64,000 bases of DNA from Haplomitrium mnioides (Eukaryota > Marchantiophyta > Haplomitriopsida > Calobryales), in NCBI GenBank assembly GCA_049999725.1, contig JBNGIS010033894.1, forward strand, positions 62,001 through 126,000, written 5' to 3'. Positions within the stretch are counted from its first letter, which is position 1, and every line of letters begins with the position of its first letter. Of this stretch, positions 10,646 to 21,697 are shown piece after piece. The notes under the pieces were generated by a model. That model did no database searches and was not told the DNA's origin. It saw only the letters and a list, made by a program, of their open reading frames with translations. Both the position numbers and the translations under genes were made by a program.

Positions 10646-10768
10646 AAGTGTGAAGCATCCCCACGAACACACTTCTTCTCCCTCAATTTTGTGGTGCCTC
10701 TGTTGGATGGTCACTAGCTTGACTCTATAACTCCTGAAAAACAACCCCACAAAATGCCCTCCCTACGA

Positions 10769-10802
10769 AACACACACACACACACATACACACATACACA
10801 TA
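10769..10802. repeat. CA microsatellite
   Basis: A run of CA dinucleotides with TA interruptions lies between the integrase remnant and the polypurine tract of element C. It interrupts the non-coding 3' part of the element. Confidence 0.9.
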
Positions 10803-10819
10803 ATTTTACCTCCTCTAGT

Positions 10820-11985
10820 TGGCCATCTTCGATGGTGTCCCATTTAGGTCCTCTTCCTTCTCCTCTTGATTCTCGTATTTTTTCAATCTGTCGAAGTGCA
10901 CCATGTTGGGTAATTTGTGACCCTCTAGTGTTTCTAGCTATATTGACCCATTCCGATGGAGCTTGCTCATCATGAATGGTCCCATCCACCTTGTGTGCAA
11001 TTTCTTAGGGAAATGCATAAACCTGCTGTCATACAGTAGCACCAGATGGCCCTCTCTGAGGTTAGTTGGTTTGAGCTCCATATCATGCTGCTTCTTTCAG
11101 AGCTCTTGTTGGTGCTCCAACTTTCCTTGGGCTATCTCCCTGACTTCTTCCAAGCTCTCCAGCTGATAGAGTCTCTCCCTTCTACTCTGATCCTCAGCTA
11201 TCCTCTCCTACTCCAGCACTCTTCTAGTGGGTACCTCATACTCTACAGGCACTAGGGCGTGTTGTCTAAGGACCAAAAAGTAAGGGCTATGCCTTGTTGT
11301 GGTCTTGTAAGCCAAATTGTAGGCATGGGTGGCAGTAAGCAACTTCAAATCCCAATTCGCTTTGTTTGCTCTACTGTCTTGCTCAGTATCTTGCCCATGA
11401 TTCCATTGGCTCTTTCTATGAGGCCATTAGCCTTGGGGTGGTAAGCTGTGGTACTTCTATGTTTGATCAGGTATCGATGGGTCAGGTCTTTGATCACCTG
11501 ATTGATGAAATGCGTCCCCTAATCACTGACCAGCTCCAAAGGAGGTCCAAACCTGCAGAACATTTGCTCATATAGGAAGGTTGCCACTATCTTGGCATCA
11601 TCCTTCCTAGTTGCTCTGGCCTCCACCCACTTGGTGGCATAATCTGTGGCCAACAATATGTACCTGTTGCCCTTCCGGGTGGAAGGTGCAACTAGACCGA
11701 TGAAGTCTATACCCCACTTCTCAAAAGGTGCTAAGGGAATGATGGGTATCAGAGGATGGTGCTGGTTTGTTGCAGGCCTCCCCGTCCTTTGGCAAGCATC
11801 ACACCTCTTCACCCAAAAATGCACATCTTTGTGCAAGGTGGGCCACCAGTATCCTGCATCCATGATCTTTATGATTGTGGTGTCAACTGCAAAGTGGCCT
11901 CCTGTCTCCTCTCTATAGAGTGTCTGCATCACCATTGTAGATTGATCTCACTCTAAGCAGCATTTGATCATTCCGTCATACCCTC
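10820..11985 (-). pseudogene. Integrase of element C (broken)
   Basis: The longest intact part is 11,519-11,935. On the minus strand it shows the end of the zinc-binding domain (GGHFAVDT, then CDACQRTG; the first His of the HHCC set is replaced, reading LYREETGGH). The core follows with its first catalytic Asp in WGIDFIG, the second in VSD before a TAG stop at 11,519-11,521, and the Glu in NGLIERANG near 11,400. The C-terminal part (VLLYDSRFMHFPKKL and RWMGPFMM, about 10,960-11,040) is in other frames. No chromodomain follows. It inserted element DNA when active; stops and frameshifts show it is dead. Confidence 0.85.
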
Positions 11986-12164
11986 TCTTGTGTAATATCC
12001 CCTTGATCAAGAGGTATGGCCTTACTTTTCTGAGGAACACATTAGCTTCCTCTCTGCTGCTACCTTGGGGGATTTGAGCTAAGCATAGGAATTCAATGAT
12101 GGGAGCATAATTCATGGTCCCTCGACCCTTACTTAGAACAGGTCCTCATTAGGGAATTGATTGC

Positions 12165-12692
12165 CTACCTCCTCTTGATTGATAAGCCCAACAATTCGAG
12201 AGAAGAAATCTGCATTGCTGTGCTTTTCCCTAGCTTGATACTAACCTCCACATCGAATTCCTGTAAGAGGAGTAACCACCTCGCAATCCGACCGGTGACA
12301 TCTAGTTTGTTCACCATGTACTTGAGTGCATTGTGATCTGTGTGGACGATCACTTTATGTTGCAGCAAATAATGCCTGAATTTTTTAAGGGCATGGATGA
12401 TTCCCAGTGCTTCCCGATATGTTGTAGAGTAGTTCTTCTCTGCTGGTGCCAGTAGCCTGCTGGCGAAGTATATAGGGTGATCGCGTCTCTTCTCATCCAC
12501 TTGAGAGAACACTGCTCCAATGTAGAATCCTGAAACATCGATCATCACATGAAAGTCCTTTCCCCAACTGGGAGGCACCAATATAGGGGCGCTTGCCAAT
12601 CTCTCCTTCAATTCTCTGAAACTGGCCAATCTTTTAGGAGTGGCCTCAAATGTGCTACCTCCTTTGGTCATTTGGGTGAGGGGTAGAGCCAC
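12165..12692 (-). pseudogene. RNase H of element C
   Basis: The frame reads FHVMIDVSGFYIGAVFSQ (first catalytic Asp kept), HPIYFASRLL, AEKNYSTTYREALGIIHAL (Glu kept), HKVIVHTDHNALKYM (second Asp kept) and GRIARWLLLLQEFDVEV. These are the Ty3/gypsy RNase H blocks in order. This section is open for 175 codons but joins a broken RT upstream and a stop downstream, so it is part of a dead polyprotein. Confidence 0.85.
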
Positions 12693-12699
12693 TGAGGCA

Positions 12700-13600
12700 A
12701 ATTGGTCGATGAATCTTCAGTAGCATCTGACACACCCCAAGAATCCTTGCACTTGTTTCAGGTTGGTAGGAAATGCCACATTTACCCAGTTGGTGATCTT
12801 TTCCTGATCCACCTCTATTCCTCTGTTTGATACTCTGTGTCCGAGGAGTATCCCCTCCTTCACTCTGAAGAAGCATTTGTCTGGGTGCAACCTCAGCCCT
12901 GTTTCTCTGCACCTTTGAAGGGTGAGCCTTACATCCCTCTCATGATCCTCCAGCTTACCATATACCACCAGATCGTCGATGAACACCTCTAGGAATTTTC
13001 TGAAGTAGTCATGAAAGATATTCATCATCATTCGCTAGAAGGTACCTGGTGCATTGCATAGACCGAATGGCATTCTTCTGAAAGCAAACACCCCCCATTC
13101 CGTGGTGAATGTTGTCTTGAGCTGATCCTCCTCTTGGATCCAGATTTGGTTATAGCCTGAGTACCCATCAAGAAAGCTATACACCTACTATCTTGCCACC
13201 AAATCTAGCACCCCATCTGTGAAAGGTAACAGGTAGTGGTCCTTTTTTGTGGCATCGTTTAGCTTTCGGAAATCCTGGCAAACTCAGATCTTCTTCTTTC
13301 CGTCCTGCCCCACCTTTTTGGGTACCACTACCAGAGGAGACACCCATTCATTGTTGAGGACATGGTAGATGAATTCGGCTTCCAAGAGTTTGTCTATCTC
13401 CTCTTTCACCAGTAGGGAGAATTGAGGATTCATCCGGTATTGCCTCTGTCGCACCTGAATTCCTGTTGGCTCCAGGTTGATCTGATGCTCCCCCAATTCT
13501 CTCGGGACTCCCTTCAGGTCTAAGTGACTCCAGGCAAAGGTGTCACTGAAATTGTACAAGAGATTGGTGAGGGCCCGCTCTATTTTTCTGGGCAATCGGG
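12700..13600 (-). pseudogene. Reverse transcriptase of element C (broken)
   Basis: On the minus strand the blocks run INLEPTGIQVRQRQYRMNP, WVSPLVVVPKK, VCQDFRKLND, SFLDGYSGYNQ, TTEWGVFAFRRMPFGLCNAP and the catalytic VFIDDLVVYG (both Asp kept), then HPDKCFF, ILLGHRVSNRGIEVD and VQGFLGCVRCY. Stops lie at 13,284-13,286 (TGA where Arg is usual), 13,035-13,037 (TAG where Gln is usual), 12,717-12,719 (TGA where Arg is usual) and two adjacent stops near 13,190. The first three fit single C-to-T changes on the coding strand. Confidence 0.85.
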
Positions 13601-13625
13601 CACCTATATGAAAGTTGTGTCCTTC

Positions 13626-13814
13626 TCAGACCATTAGTTGCTTGTGCTGAGCATTCCGCACCACTCCCATTTCATTTCTTCTCATGTTATTCTCTAATGG
13701 TATCAAAGTAGCTAACCATACTCTGCCCTCCTCCCGATGAGCTTCTGCGGACTTTCCCGTGTCCATTTCCTGGATCTGATAAGGTACTTTAGATCTATCT
13801 CCCCTTCGGATCAT
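13626..13814 (-). pseudogene. Linker between protease and RT of element C
   Basis: A 62-codon open stretch between the protease and RT frames, in the same strand order, with no motif I recognise. It presumably belongs to the polyprotein linker. Stops bound it on both sides. Confidence 0.4.
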
Positions 13815-13856
13815 AGTGTCTTCAGCCTCGGTCCGATCTTCTGCGGACCCATCCCA

Positions 13857-14744
13857 CTAATGCTCTATTCCGTCACAAGTGGATAACTCGATTTGGTTGA
13901 CGAAAATTACACCCTTCTTTGATAGATCCTCCTCTGTCGCTTCGCTCACCAATTGTACCCAATAGTGGTACTTCGAATCTTCCTCCTCTTTGGACCACTC
14001 ACTGTCGTATTCCACCTCCAACTGTGTTTCACCCAAGTGATGAACAAGACCATAGTGCACCGTCATTTTTTCTGAATCGAACACTAGTGTGGATTTCCCC
14101 CATTTGTACATCACTTTGGCCCCATACAACCACGGCCTTCCAATCAACAATGGATATAGAGACGCTCTGGCAGGTCGCATTACCAGATAATTGAGCTTCA
14201 ATTCCTTTCCTCCGATAAATGTTGGAATTTGGAGGAGTGAACCCAATGGCTTTACCCGAGAACCATCCGCCATCCTCATGATTCGAGATGTACACTGGAA
14301 TTTCATGAATCCCAGTTTGTGAGTTGTTTCTTCTATCATGATGTTGACTCCTGACCCTTTATCTACGGGCACTAATGACAATGTGCACCCCGCAATCTGA
14401 ATGTCAATATCTGGGGCCCCTTTGTCTTCACATACCAATTGCAGATCTGCTGAAATTCCCACCTTGGGTAGCCTTCTTCTCCTCCTAGCTCCCATCAGCA
14501 TTTCACGAAGCTGTCTCCAATACAGTGGGTTATCCTTGATGAGTTGACCCATTGTGGCTATCACAGGACAATTCCGCACATCCTCTTGAATGCTATAGGG
14601 GTTGGGCTTTGTCCCCTCTTCCTCAATTGCAACCTTCGTCTGTGCCTCTTGGGTTCCTCCCTGCTGATTTCTGACCTCTTTGAGAGTTTGCTCTGTCGCT
14701 TGTTCTTCTTCTAGAGCTTCCAAAGCCTCCAATTGTCTCCTCAC
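13857..14744 (-). pseudogene. Aspartic protease region of element C
   Basis: A 295-codon open frame on the minus strand. The N-terminal 90 residues are Glu/Gln-rich linker. Near 14,350 it reads VPVDKGSGVNIM, the protease active-site region in which plant Ty3/gypsy elements usually have an Asp-x-Gly-Ser-Gly pattern. SRIMRMADGSRV, LNYLVM and YPLLIGRPWLYGAK complete the fold. It is separated from the gag zinc-knuckle frame by one stop (14,748-14,750), which could be a real gag-pol boundary or decay. Confidence 0.75.
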
Positions 14745-14750
14745 ATGATC

Positions 14751-15824
14751 CTACTGCTTCGGGTAGAACCATTTCGGATTATCCCTCTGATAATCTGAAT
14801 CGTTGCAAGATGAGGTTGTTGGAACCGCCTCTTTTGTGGATCTTCGCTCAAACTTCTTCTGGCTCCTTCTCTTTGTCTTTGCCCCAGCTTTGGTGACTAC
14901 TCGGAAACAATCTTCGGTAGTAGGTGTCTCCCATCTTGGCAATTCCGCTTCCTCCTCCGTCTCTAATGAGATCAAATTGACAGTTGCGAGAGGAGGAGGA
15001 TTTGCGCTTGGCCCAGGAGGAGCGTCAGGCCTTCTGTTAGGACAATTCATCACCATATGCCCCTCCTTACATTGGAAGCACATGGGAGGTGGTTGACCAT
15101 AACCACTCTTCCTTGGTTCCTGACAACTGGATGAAATGTGGTTAGGTTGTCCACAATTCCAGCATACCATGATTGTTGTCTGAGGTGGCCGATTGGCATT
15201 CCATGGATTCACCGACCCTCCGTTCCCTCCTGCGGGTCTGCTGAGCATTTTTCGGGGTCCCCCACTGATTTGATGTACCATCTCAGGGGCTTCCTCTATG
15301 ACATACTCTACCTCTTCTCTCAAGTACTCTGGTGCTTCCTCCCTCACATAATGCACAACATTAGTGTCATTCGGACATTCCTGGGGAGAATGTCCATATT
15401 GCTTGCATCGAACACACCAGACTCCAACTCTCCTGGTTGGTATGGGCTTGCCCTCCGGCTTAATTCCTGCCAAAAGTATGTTCATCGCCTCCAACTTGGC
15501 GCTCAGCTTCTCAATTTGATCCCTCCCCCCTGGCTTCTTGCTTGCCTCAGGTTTGGGTTCAGCTTTCTTGTATCTTACTTTGCTGGTGCCCTTGCAATGA
15601 CTACTCTTCTTAGTCTGCTTCTTCTTCTTCAGATCCTTCTTCTTTTTCTTCCTTCTAGATGTTCTGTCCTCCTCTAAGTTGCTGATGCTATCCTCATTCT
15701 CGCTTTCCGAAGAGGACTCAGAACTCTGATCCGTTTCCCTATCACTATCCGAAGTGTCTGAAGAGTCATCAGATTTATACTTAGACCTGGCCTTCCTCCG
15801 GGAACTGGTGATAGCAGCCTTCAC
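14751..15824 (-). pseudogene. Gag C-terminal part with three zinc knuckles, element C
   Basis: A 357-codon frame. It starts with a Ser/Asp/Glu-rich acidic tract, then a Lys-rich basic tract (KKKKKDLKKKKQTKK), then a linker. Three zinc knuckles follow: CVRCKQYGHSPQEC and CWNCGQPNHISSSC, both CX2CX4HX4C, and CFQCKEGHMVMNC, one residue shorter (CX2CX3HX4C). Most plant Ty3/gypsy gags have one or two knuckles. These bind element RNA during packaging. A stop near 15,860 separates it from the gag core; the intervening frame reads on without shift, so a single change may have split one gag. Confidence 0.8.
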
Positions 15825-15860
15825 GTGGGATCTAGCTGCATTGACTGCAACCTCCAGAGT

Positions 15861-16373
15861 CTATGGATCCATTTGGCGCACCCAAGTTCCAATTCCTCTG
15901 GGAAGTGCTGCTAGGAACCATGTTGTGAGCATCCCGTCAGTGGCTGGCGGATTGAGCTTCCTTGCCACCTTCTTAAATTGTTGGAGGAACTTCCTCACAG
16001 ACTCCTTCTTCTTCATCCTAAGTTGACCCATCTTGATCAGTGCTTCCGTCTCTTCTCCGATCCCTCGGAATTCTGCTATAAAGGCTACTTTGAATGCATG
16101 CCAATCCCCCTTTACATTGTCCGACAAATCTTTGTACCAGGGTTGGGCTTCTCCCTTCAACACTGCCGGCAGGATTCCAATTTTCACATGGGCTTCCCCA
16201 TTTGCTAATGCAGTATTCTCTAAGTCATCCAGCCATGCATCTGGGTCATCCTTCGGGTGTCCCCCGAAGGACTTGTATTTGAAACGTCCCTGAAGTCCAA
16301 AAGATGGTATAGGATTGGTCATCCTTCCACTCGCCACTGCCACTTCCATCCAGAAGCCTCTTCTTTTCGCCAC
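15861..16373 (-). pseudogene. Gag core of element C
   Basis: A 170-codon frame with the retrotransposon gag domain: FKYKSFGGHPKDDPDAWLDDLE, VLKGEAQPWYKDLS, WHAFKVAFIAEF, MGQLRMKKKESVRKFLQQFKKVARKL and TTWFLAALP. It starts at MAKRRGFW about 190 bases inside the 5' LTR boundary, a normal position. It ends at a TAG just after RQMDP, where the same frame continues into the zinc-knuckle part. Confidence 0.85.
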
Positions 16374-16533
16374 TCTTCCTTAACAGGCTCAACCTCCTAG
16401 TTGCTGTTTCTCAGGAGTAGCTTCCTTACAAACTGAATTGAGTCTCAATTGCACCAAGCGGTATCTCTGGTTTGGGTTGGTCTCAGGTTTCTCCAAACCT
16501 TTGGCTTTTAGACCTTAGGCTTTCAAACCTTTG

Positions 16534-16552
16534 GCCCTCCTTCTAGTGCCAA
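16534..16552 (-). other. Putative primer-binding site of element C
   Basis: On the minus strand, TTGGCACTAGAAGGAG begins about eight bases inside the end of the 5' LTR. A TTGG/TGG start there is usual for plant primer-binding sites. I have not assigned the tRNA. Confidence 0.5.
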
Positions 16553-16559
16553 AAATTCA

Positions 16560-17426
16560 TATCACTCCCATGTTTTCAGTCTTAACCTTTACAATCACCT
16601 CTTTGGATGCAGCGGAAGACAAATTGTGGGCATTCAGGTTCTTTTCTGAGATGGCCCCTTGCCAGTTATCGCTTTGAGGCTTTAAGTATTCTCACTTTCC
16701 TTACTAGCCTTTGATTCACTACTTACTCTCTTTAGACTTCACTCAAATCATTCATTCACAACTTAGGTCAACATTCTCCACACTCAATCTTCCTTATGTA
16801 ATGTTGTCTGTGTATTCCAAGGACTCAAAACTTGAGGCCCTTTCACCTTTTGTGTAATTGGGGCATAAAGGTGTTGTGTCCTATACCCAGGGACAATTAC
16901 AGAAGTCTGGACTCCCCCTCTGAGGGTTGTCACAGATCGAGTTCAACAGATCCCAACTATCCTAAGATGAATTAATTACAAAGTCATACAACAATATTAT
17001 AAACAGAGAGCATTTTCCCTAGGATCATTTAGCTGTCATAGGGACTAGATTCCCCCTTCTGAGATATCTTAGGGTCTGCTCAACTGTTCTAATATATTTG
17101 ATACTACTCTACTGCTTCAACTGAACCGAAAAATTAGAATCTATCTATACTCCGATACACAAATTGTTTACACTATGTACTGGAATTAGGAACAGAGTCC
17201 TTGAAGCCCCTCTAAACTGATTCCATCACTGATACTTCCCTTCTGATTTCACAGCTACCTTCCAACCTTCTCAACAATCTCTACTCACGCACCCTTCTCC
17301 AGATAGTTTTTCTACTTCCCTCGCGAGAAGCTCTGACTTTACTTCCTCAGGCTAGGAAGAGGATTTCTTTTAGTTCCACCTCTGGAAAAGCAGTCCCTCT
17401 GACTGAATGTAATCCCCTTCACTCCG
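16560..17426 (-). repeat. LTR of element C, first part (5' LTR on the minus strand)
   Basis: It starts TATCACTCCC (TG changed to TA against the other LTR) and tracks 7270-8140 base for base apart from point changes. It is interrupted at ACTCCG by solo LTR D and resumes at 21,698. Confidence 0.85.
17422..17426. other. Target-site duplication of solo LTR D
   Basis: CTCCG here and again at 21,698-21,702, directly outside the TG...CA ends. The intact LTR C copy has one CTCCG at the matching place (8151-8155). Confidence 0.9.
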
Positions 17427-18211
17427 TGTCGCTCCCTTGTTTCAGGCCTTAACCTTTTCAAGCATTTTTTAGAGCCAGGGGAGGACGGTTTTCGGGCTTT
17501 GGGGTTCTTTTCTGAGATGGGCCCTTGCCAATTACCACTTTCAGACCTTAAGGACTCTTTCTCTCCTTACAGGCATGTTGTGCTTTTCTCACTCCTCTTC
17601 TTCACACACTCAAGTCAGATATTTCAACCATTCACTCACAGGTCCACATCCATAACACCCAGCTAGCTTGTGTGATTCTTCCTCTTTATTCTTAAGACCC
17701 AATGACTTAGGCCCTACCACCTTATTTGTGCTTGGGCAAAATGGTGCTGGTGACCTGCACAGATGAACACACAACAGCTCTGGACTCCCCCTTTCAGGGT
17801 GGTCACAGGTCTGATACAACTATTCCTAACTATCCTAACAGGTTCTAAGTCCTACTCTATGCAATAGAATCAGGAACATAGAGCATTCACCCTCATGATA
17901 CCAGACTTGTGTCAAGGGATTGGACTCCCCCTTCAAGTGTGTTCCCAGGGTCTGCTCAGCTGATCTGACTGTCTCCTAATCTAACAATTCAAGGGGACAC
18001 ACCTGCAGAAGGGAAATCTAACTACACATATATGGACAAACACATTTATACAATATACAAGAGAAAACAGAGTCCTTGAAGGCACTCTGGAATTCTAACT
18101 ATTTATACTTCCCTTATGAGTCTTGCTCCCTTAAAACTGCAGCCCAGCAACCCACACACCCTCCTCTCCAGATAGTTTTTCTACTTCCCTCGCGAGAAGC
18201 CCTGCTTTTAC

Positions 18212-18830
18212 TTCCTCAGGCTAGGAAGAGAGTTTCTTTTACTTCCACCTCTAGAAGACAGCTTTACCAGCTGCAGGTAGCCCACTCCACCCTCGAGCCT
18301 CAACAGGTCATCCCGCGCAGTGTGCAGACACTAACGCAGCCCCCCCTTCTCAGCTCCACTTGAAGAAGAATACACACCAGAGTGTCCTCTGAACACTCTA
18401 GGCTGATACCTGCGCATAAGGAATGGCAGAGACAACCCCAAGCTCCTCACTTGGCGGCCTCTCTCGAAGTCATAACTGGAAATCCCACCCCAGCCGCCCC
18501 TCGTTGCGATTTCCTTGTCCTCAGATCGTGATGCTCTTACACAGAAAATGCAGAGAAGACCCCAAGTCCTCCAATGGTGGCCTCTCCCAAAGTTCAGGCT
18601 GACGAGAATCCAATCAAGACCCCGTATCAGTCACCCTCCGCCCTAGTCTGCCTGCAATGATGAGGTCACCTAGGTCTCCCCCCAGTCATCCTCTAAATCC
18701 CTCAATTCCCCTTGAGCGAGTACTCCTGCTTCACGGGATCTTGTCAAGGAATTCTCATCCCAGCCCCCCTTCGTTGCGATTCCCCTTAGCGTGCAGCCGC
18801 CTCGCGCCCTGAGCTTGCCTGTGCATCAAC
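18212..18830. repeat. Left copy of 619-bp duplication at the assembly gap
   Basis: It begins TTCCTCAGGCTAGGAAG and ends GTGCATCAAC immediately before the N run. The same sequence, with scattered single-base differences, begins immediately after the N run at 18,931. See the finding on the gap. Confidence 0.9.
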
Positions 18831-18930
18831 NNNNNNNNNNNNNNNNNNNNNNNNNNNNNNNNNNNNNNNNNNNNNNNNNNNNNNNNNNNNNNNNNNNNNN
18901 NNNNNNNNNNNNNNNNNNNNNNNNNNNNNN
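18831..18930. other. Assembly gap, 100 N
   Basis: Exactly 100 N, the usual placeholder for a gap of unknown size. It lies inside solo LTR D. Confidence 1.
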
Positions 18931-19549
18931 TTCCTCAGGCTAGGAAGAGAGTTTCTTTTACTTCCACCTCTAGAAGATAGCTTTACCAGCTGCAGGTAGC
19001 CCACTCCACCCTCGAGCCTCAACAGGTCATCCCGCGCAGTGTGCAGGCACTAACGCAGCCCCCCCTTCTCAGCTCCACTTGAAGAAGAATACACACCAGA
19101 GTGTCCTCCGAACAATCTGGGTTGATACCTGCGCACAAGGAATGGCAGAGACAACTCCAAGCTCCTCACTTGGCGGCCTCTCTCGAAGTCAAAACTGGAA
19201 ATCCCACCCCAGCCGCCCCTCGTTGCGATTTCCTTGTCCTCAGATCGTGATGCTCCTACAAAGAAAATGCAGAGAAGACCCCAAGTCCTCCCATAGTGGC
19301 CTCTCCTAAAGTTTAGGCTGACGAGAATCCAATCGATACCCCGTATCAGTCACCCTCTGCCTTGGTCCGCCTGCAAGGATGAGGTCACCTGGGTCTCCCC
19401 CCAGTCCTCATCTAAATCTCCCGGTTCCCCTTGAGCGAGTACTCCTGCTTCATGGGATCTTGTCAAGGAATTCTCATTCCAGCCCCCCTTCGTTGCGATT
19501 CCCCTTAGCGTGCAGCCGCCTCGCGCCCTGAGCTTGCCCGTGCATCAAC
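18931..19549. repeat. Right copy of 619-bp duplication at the assembly gap
   Basis: It matches 18,212-18,830 along its length and continues into unique LTR sequence after GTGCATCAAC. Differences such as GAAGATAGC for GAAGACAGC are scattered. Confidence 0.9.
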
Positions 19550-21697
19550 CTTGAAGAATTCGAATGTCGCCCAGGTATACTCCCCCGCAACTCGCGAGCC
19601 CGACCCCACGAAAGGTCGTTAATCCCGTTTTGCTCCTTGGAGCTGGGAAGTGACGACGCGTGGCGCTTGTCAGTTAATCCCGTTGAAACGGACAAGTAGT
19701 GCGCGCCGCGTATCCTGCAGTTGATCGAAGGAACACCAGGTCAACGGTAACAACTCCGAGGAATCTTGCGGGAAGAGATTCCGTAGATTCTCGCAGGAGC
19801 AAGTCCGAATAGGCTATCGGAACCGAGTTCCGCAGTGCCCCTCGGAACCAATTCCAAGGAATCTCCTTCGATGGCTCCGCAGATGCTTCTTTCCTCCCCT
19901 CGCGCCACGTCCTCCGCTGCACTGCCGTCCAACGCCGCCCCGCAAGGGGGTAGTCTGATCGTCGCGTTAACCTCTTCCCGATGTTGACCCGCACGTTGCC
20001 CGAGGTCAAGTGAACTCCTCTCCTAGCGCCACGTGTCCCGTGGATTGCCTCGAGGTCCCTGGAGTCGCCACGTCATCCGAACGCCGTCATCTGCTGCCGC
20101 CCCGCAAAGGGGTAGGCGGACCGTCGTGCTGACCTTCATCCGATGTTGACCCCCGGAAACCCTTCCTTGCTTCCCAGCGTGCCACGTTTCCGAAGCCTCC
20201 GCGGAAAACCTGCGCTCGCCACGTCATCCGTAGAACCGCGGACTTCCCTTGCTCGCCGAATAAGAACGGTGTTGATGTTGCCGTTTCGTTGTCCCTTCGA
20301 AGTAAGAACTACACGCGCTTGAGGTTAGCTTCGTTAACACTTCGGAAAGCTTGGTATAAGAACTACTAGGTCCTTTCGGACTATTCGCCCCTTTTGAACT
20401 TTCTGCCGCACCCAGTTAAACTTTTACCTTTTGGATACTGAAGCGGTGAAGTGTCACCCTTTCAGTGTCGGTAGCTCATCCGTGGGTCGCACCGGCGTTT
20501 AACTTCGTTTACCGGCCGCTCTTATCTTGCTTGCCGATTCGCCGACATGTCGTCATTCCGCCGTGCCCTTCGTTTCCCTCCACCGGATAGGCACCGTATC
20601 GCCCTTCTGGCTCAGCCTTCTTCCCGTTGAACGGTTGGCGATGGGTCACTCCTTCGCCATTGATGCGTGTCGTTCGAACCGGTTCGCCGACAAGTCGCCT
20701 TTTCGCCTTTACTCGCTCTTATTTGGTCAGATCAGGGATCAGTCCCCCTTTCGGCTCTCCTTTGTGTTTTCCTCTTGGCGAATGTGCGCTAGGTCGCCCC
20801 TTCGGCTTCCGCGCTCTTCCTCCTCCCGGATCTTCGATACATCGCCCTTACGGCACTCCTCCGTTTTCCTTTGGCCAGACCCGAGATAAGTCGTTGTTTT
20901 GGGCCTTCCTCATTGCTCCCCTGTTTGGTCTCTCGCGGATCCCTCTTAAGCGGGGTTTCCCACGTTGTTAGACGTATCGGAACCCCGCTAAGTGGGCTCC
21001 CCACTTAGGGAGGCGCCTTTCCGCAAACCCGTGGGCGTCATGCTGCCGCCACGTCGTCCGTGGAATCCCGCGAAGGGCTCTGGAGACGCCACGTTTCTAT
21101 GGAATCTCGCGGGACCCTTCGGGGACTCCACTCTTCCGTCAGGACTTACCGACTCGGATGGAGCGTTTGATCGTCCTCTGCAGGGTTCGCTCTTGCTTAC
21201 GGAATCGAGGCGTCCCCCTTCCCTAGCCTTGCTCGCCCTTGTGAAGATCTCACCTCCTCCTCTCAGCTCCTGATGCTCGTTTCCCGATTTGTGGCCGCTG
21301 TAGGACCCCCGCGATTTACCTTCCTTTGGAGTGCCTTCGGGCTTCCTTGTTGTTGATCCCGTCTTCTTCCTCCTGCGATCGCCTTGCTATGGGTGTCTGC
21401 TCTATTCCTTTTCCCCAGCTCCCACCTCCGCATCCTCCTTAGGCCCACGGATTCCCGCTGGCCTGCTTTGAATTTGAGAATGGGGCCCCTCCTCTGGCTG
21501 GCGATCACTGCTCACCTTCCTCCTCCCCTCTGCCATGGTCCTGTTTCCCTTCTAGGACTCATGCACCTTGCTCTTATCAGCTGTTTGAGGTAATCAGTTG
21601 TTCCTGAGATGCCTTCACACTCGCAAAGGGACAACGTGGCCAGTGGTGCTTCTGATTTCGTGCGTTAAGCTTTAGTGCTCCAAAACACCGGCTGACA

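Larger units (their letters stand above)
17427..21697 (-). mobile_element. Solo LTR D, nested in the LTR of element C
   Basis: It starts TGTCGCTCCC and ends CCGGCTGACA, with the 5-bp duplication CTCCG on both sides (17,422-17,426 and 21,698-21,702). It has no internal coding region, so it is a solo LTR left by recombination. It is related to the C LTR throughout (start block, TTCCCTCGCGAGAAG block, CCGAAG units, CTAAGTCACC-type array) but more diverged than the two C LTRs are from each other. Given length is 4271; without the gap and one 619-bp duplicated edge it would be about 3.55 kb. Confidence 0.85.

Noticed and set aside
18786-19022. Open frame running across the N gap
   Set aside because: It is made open by the unknown bases; not evidence of a gene.
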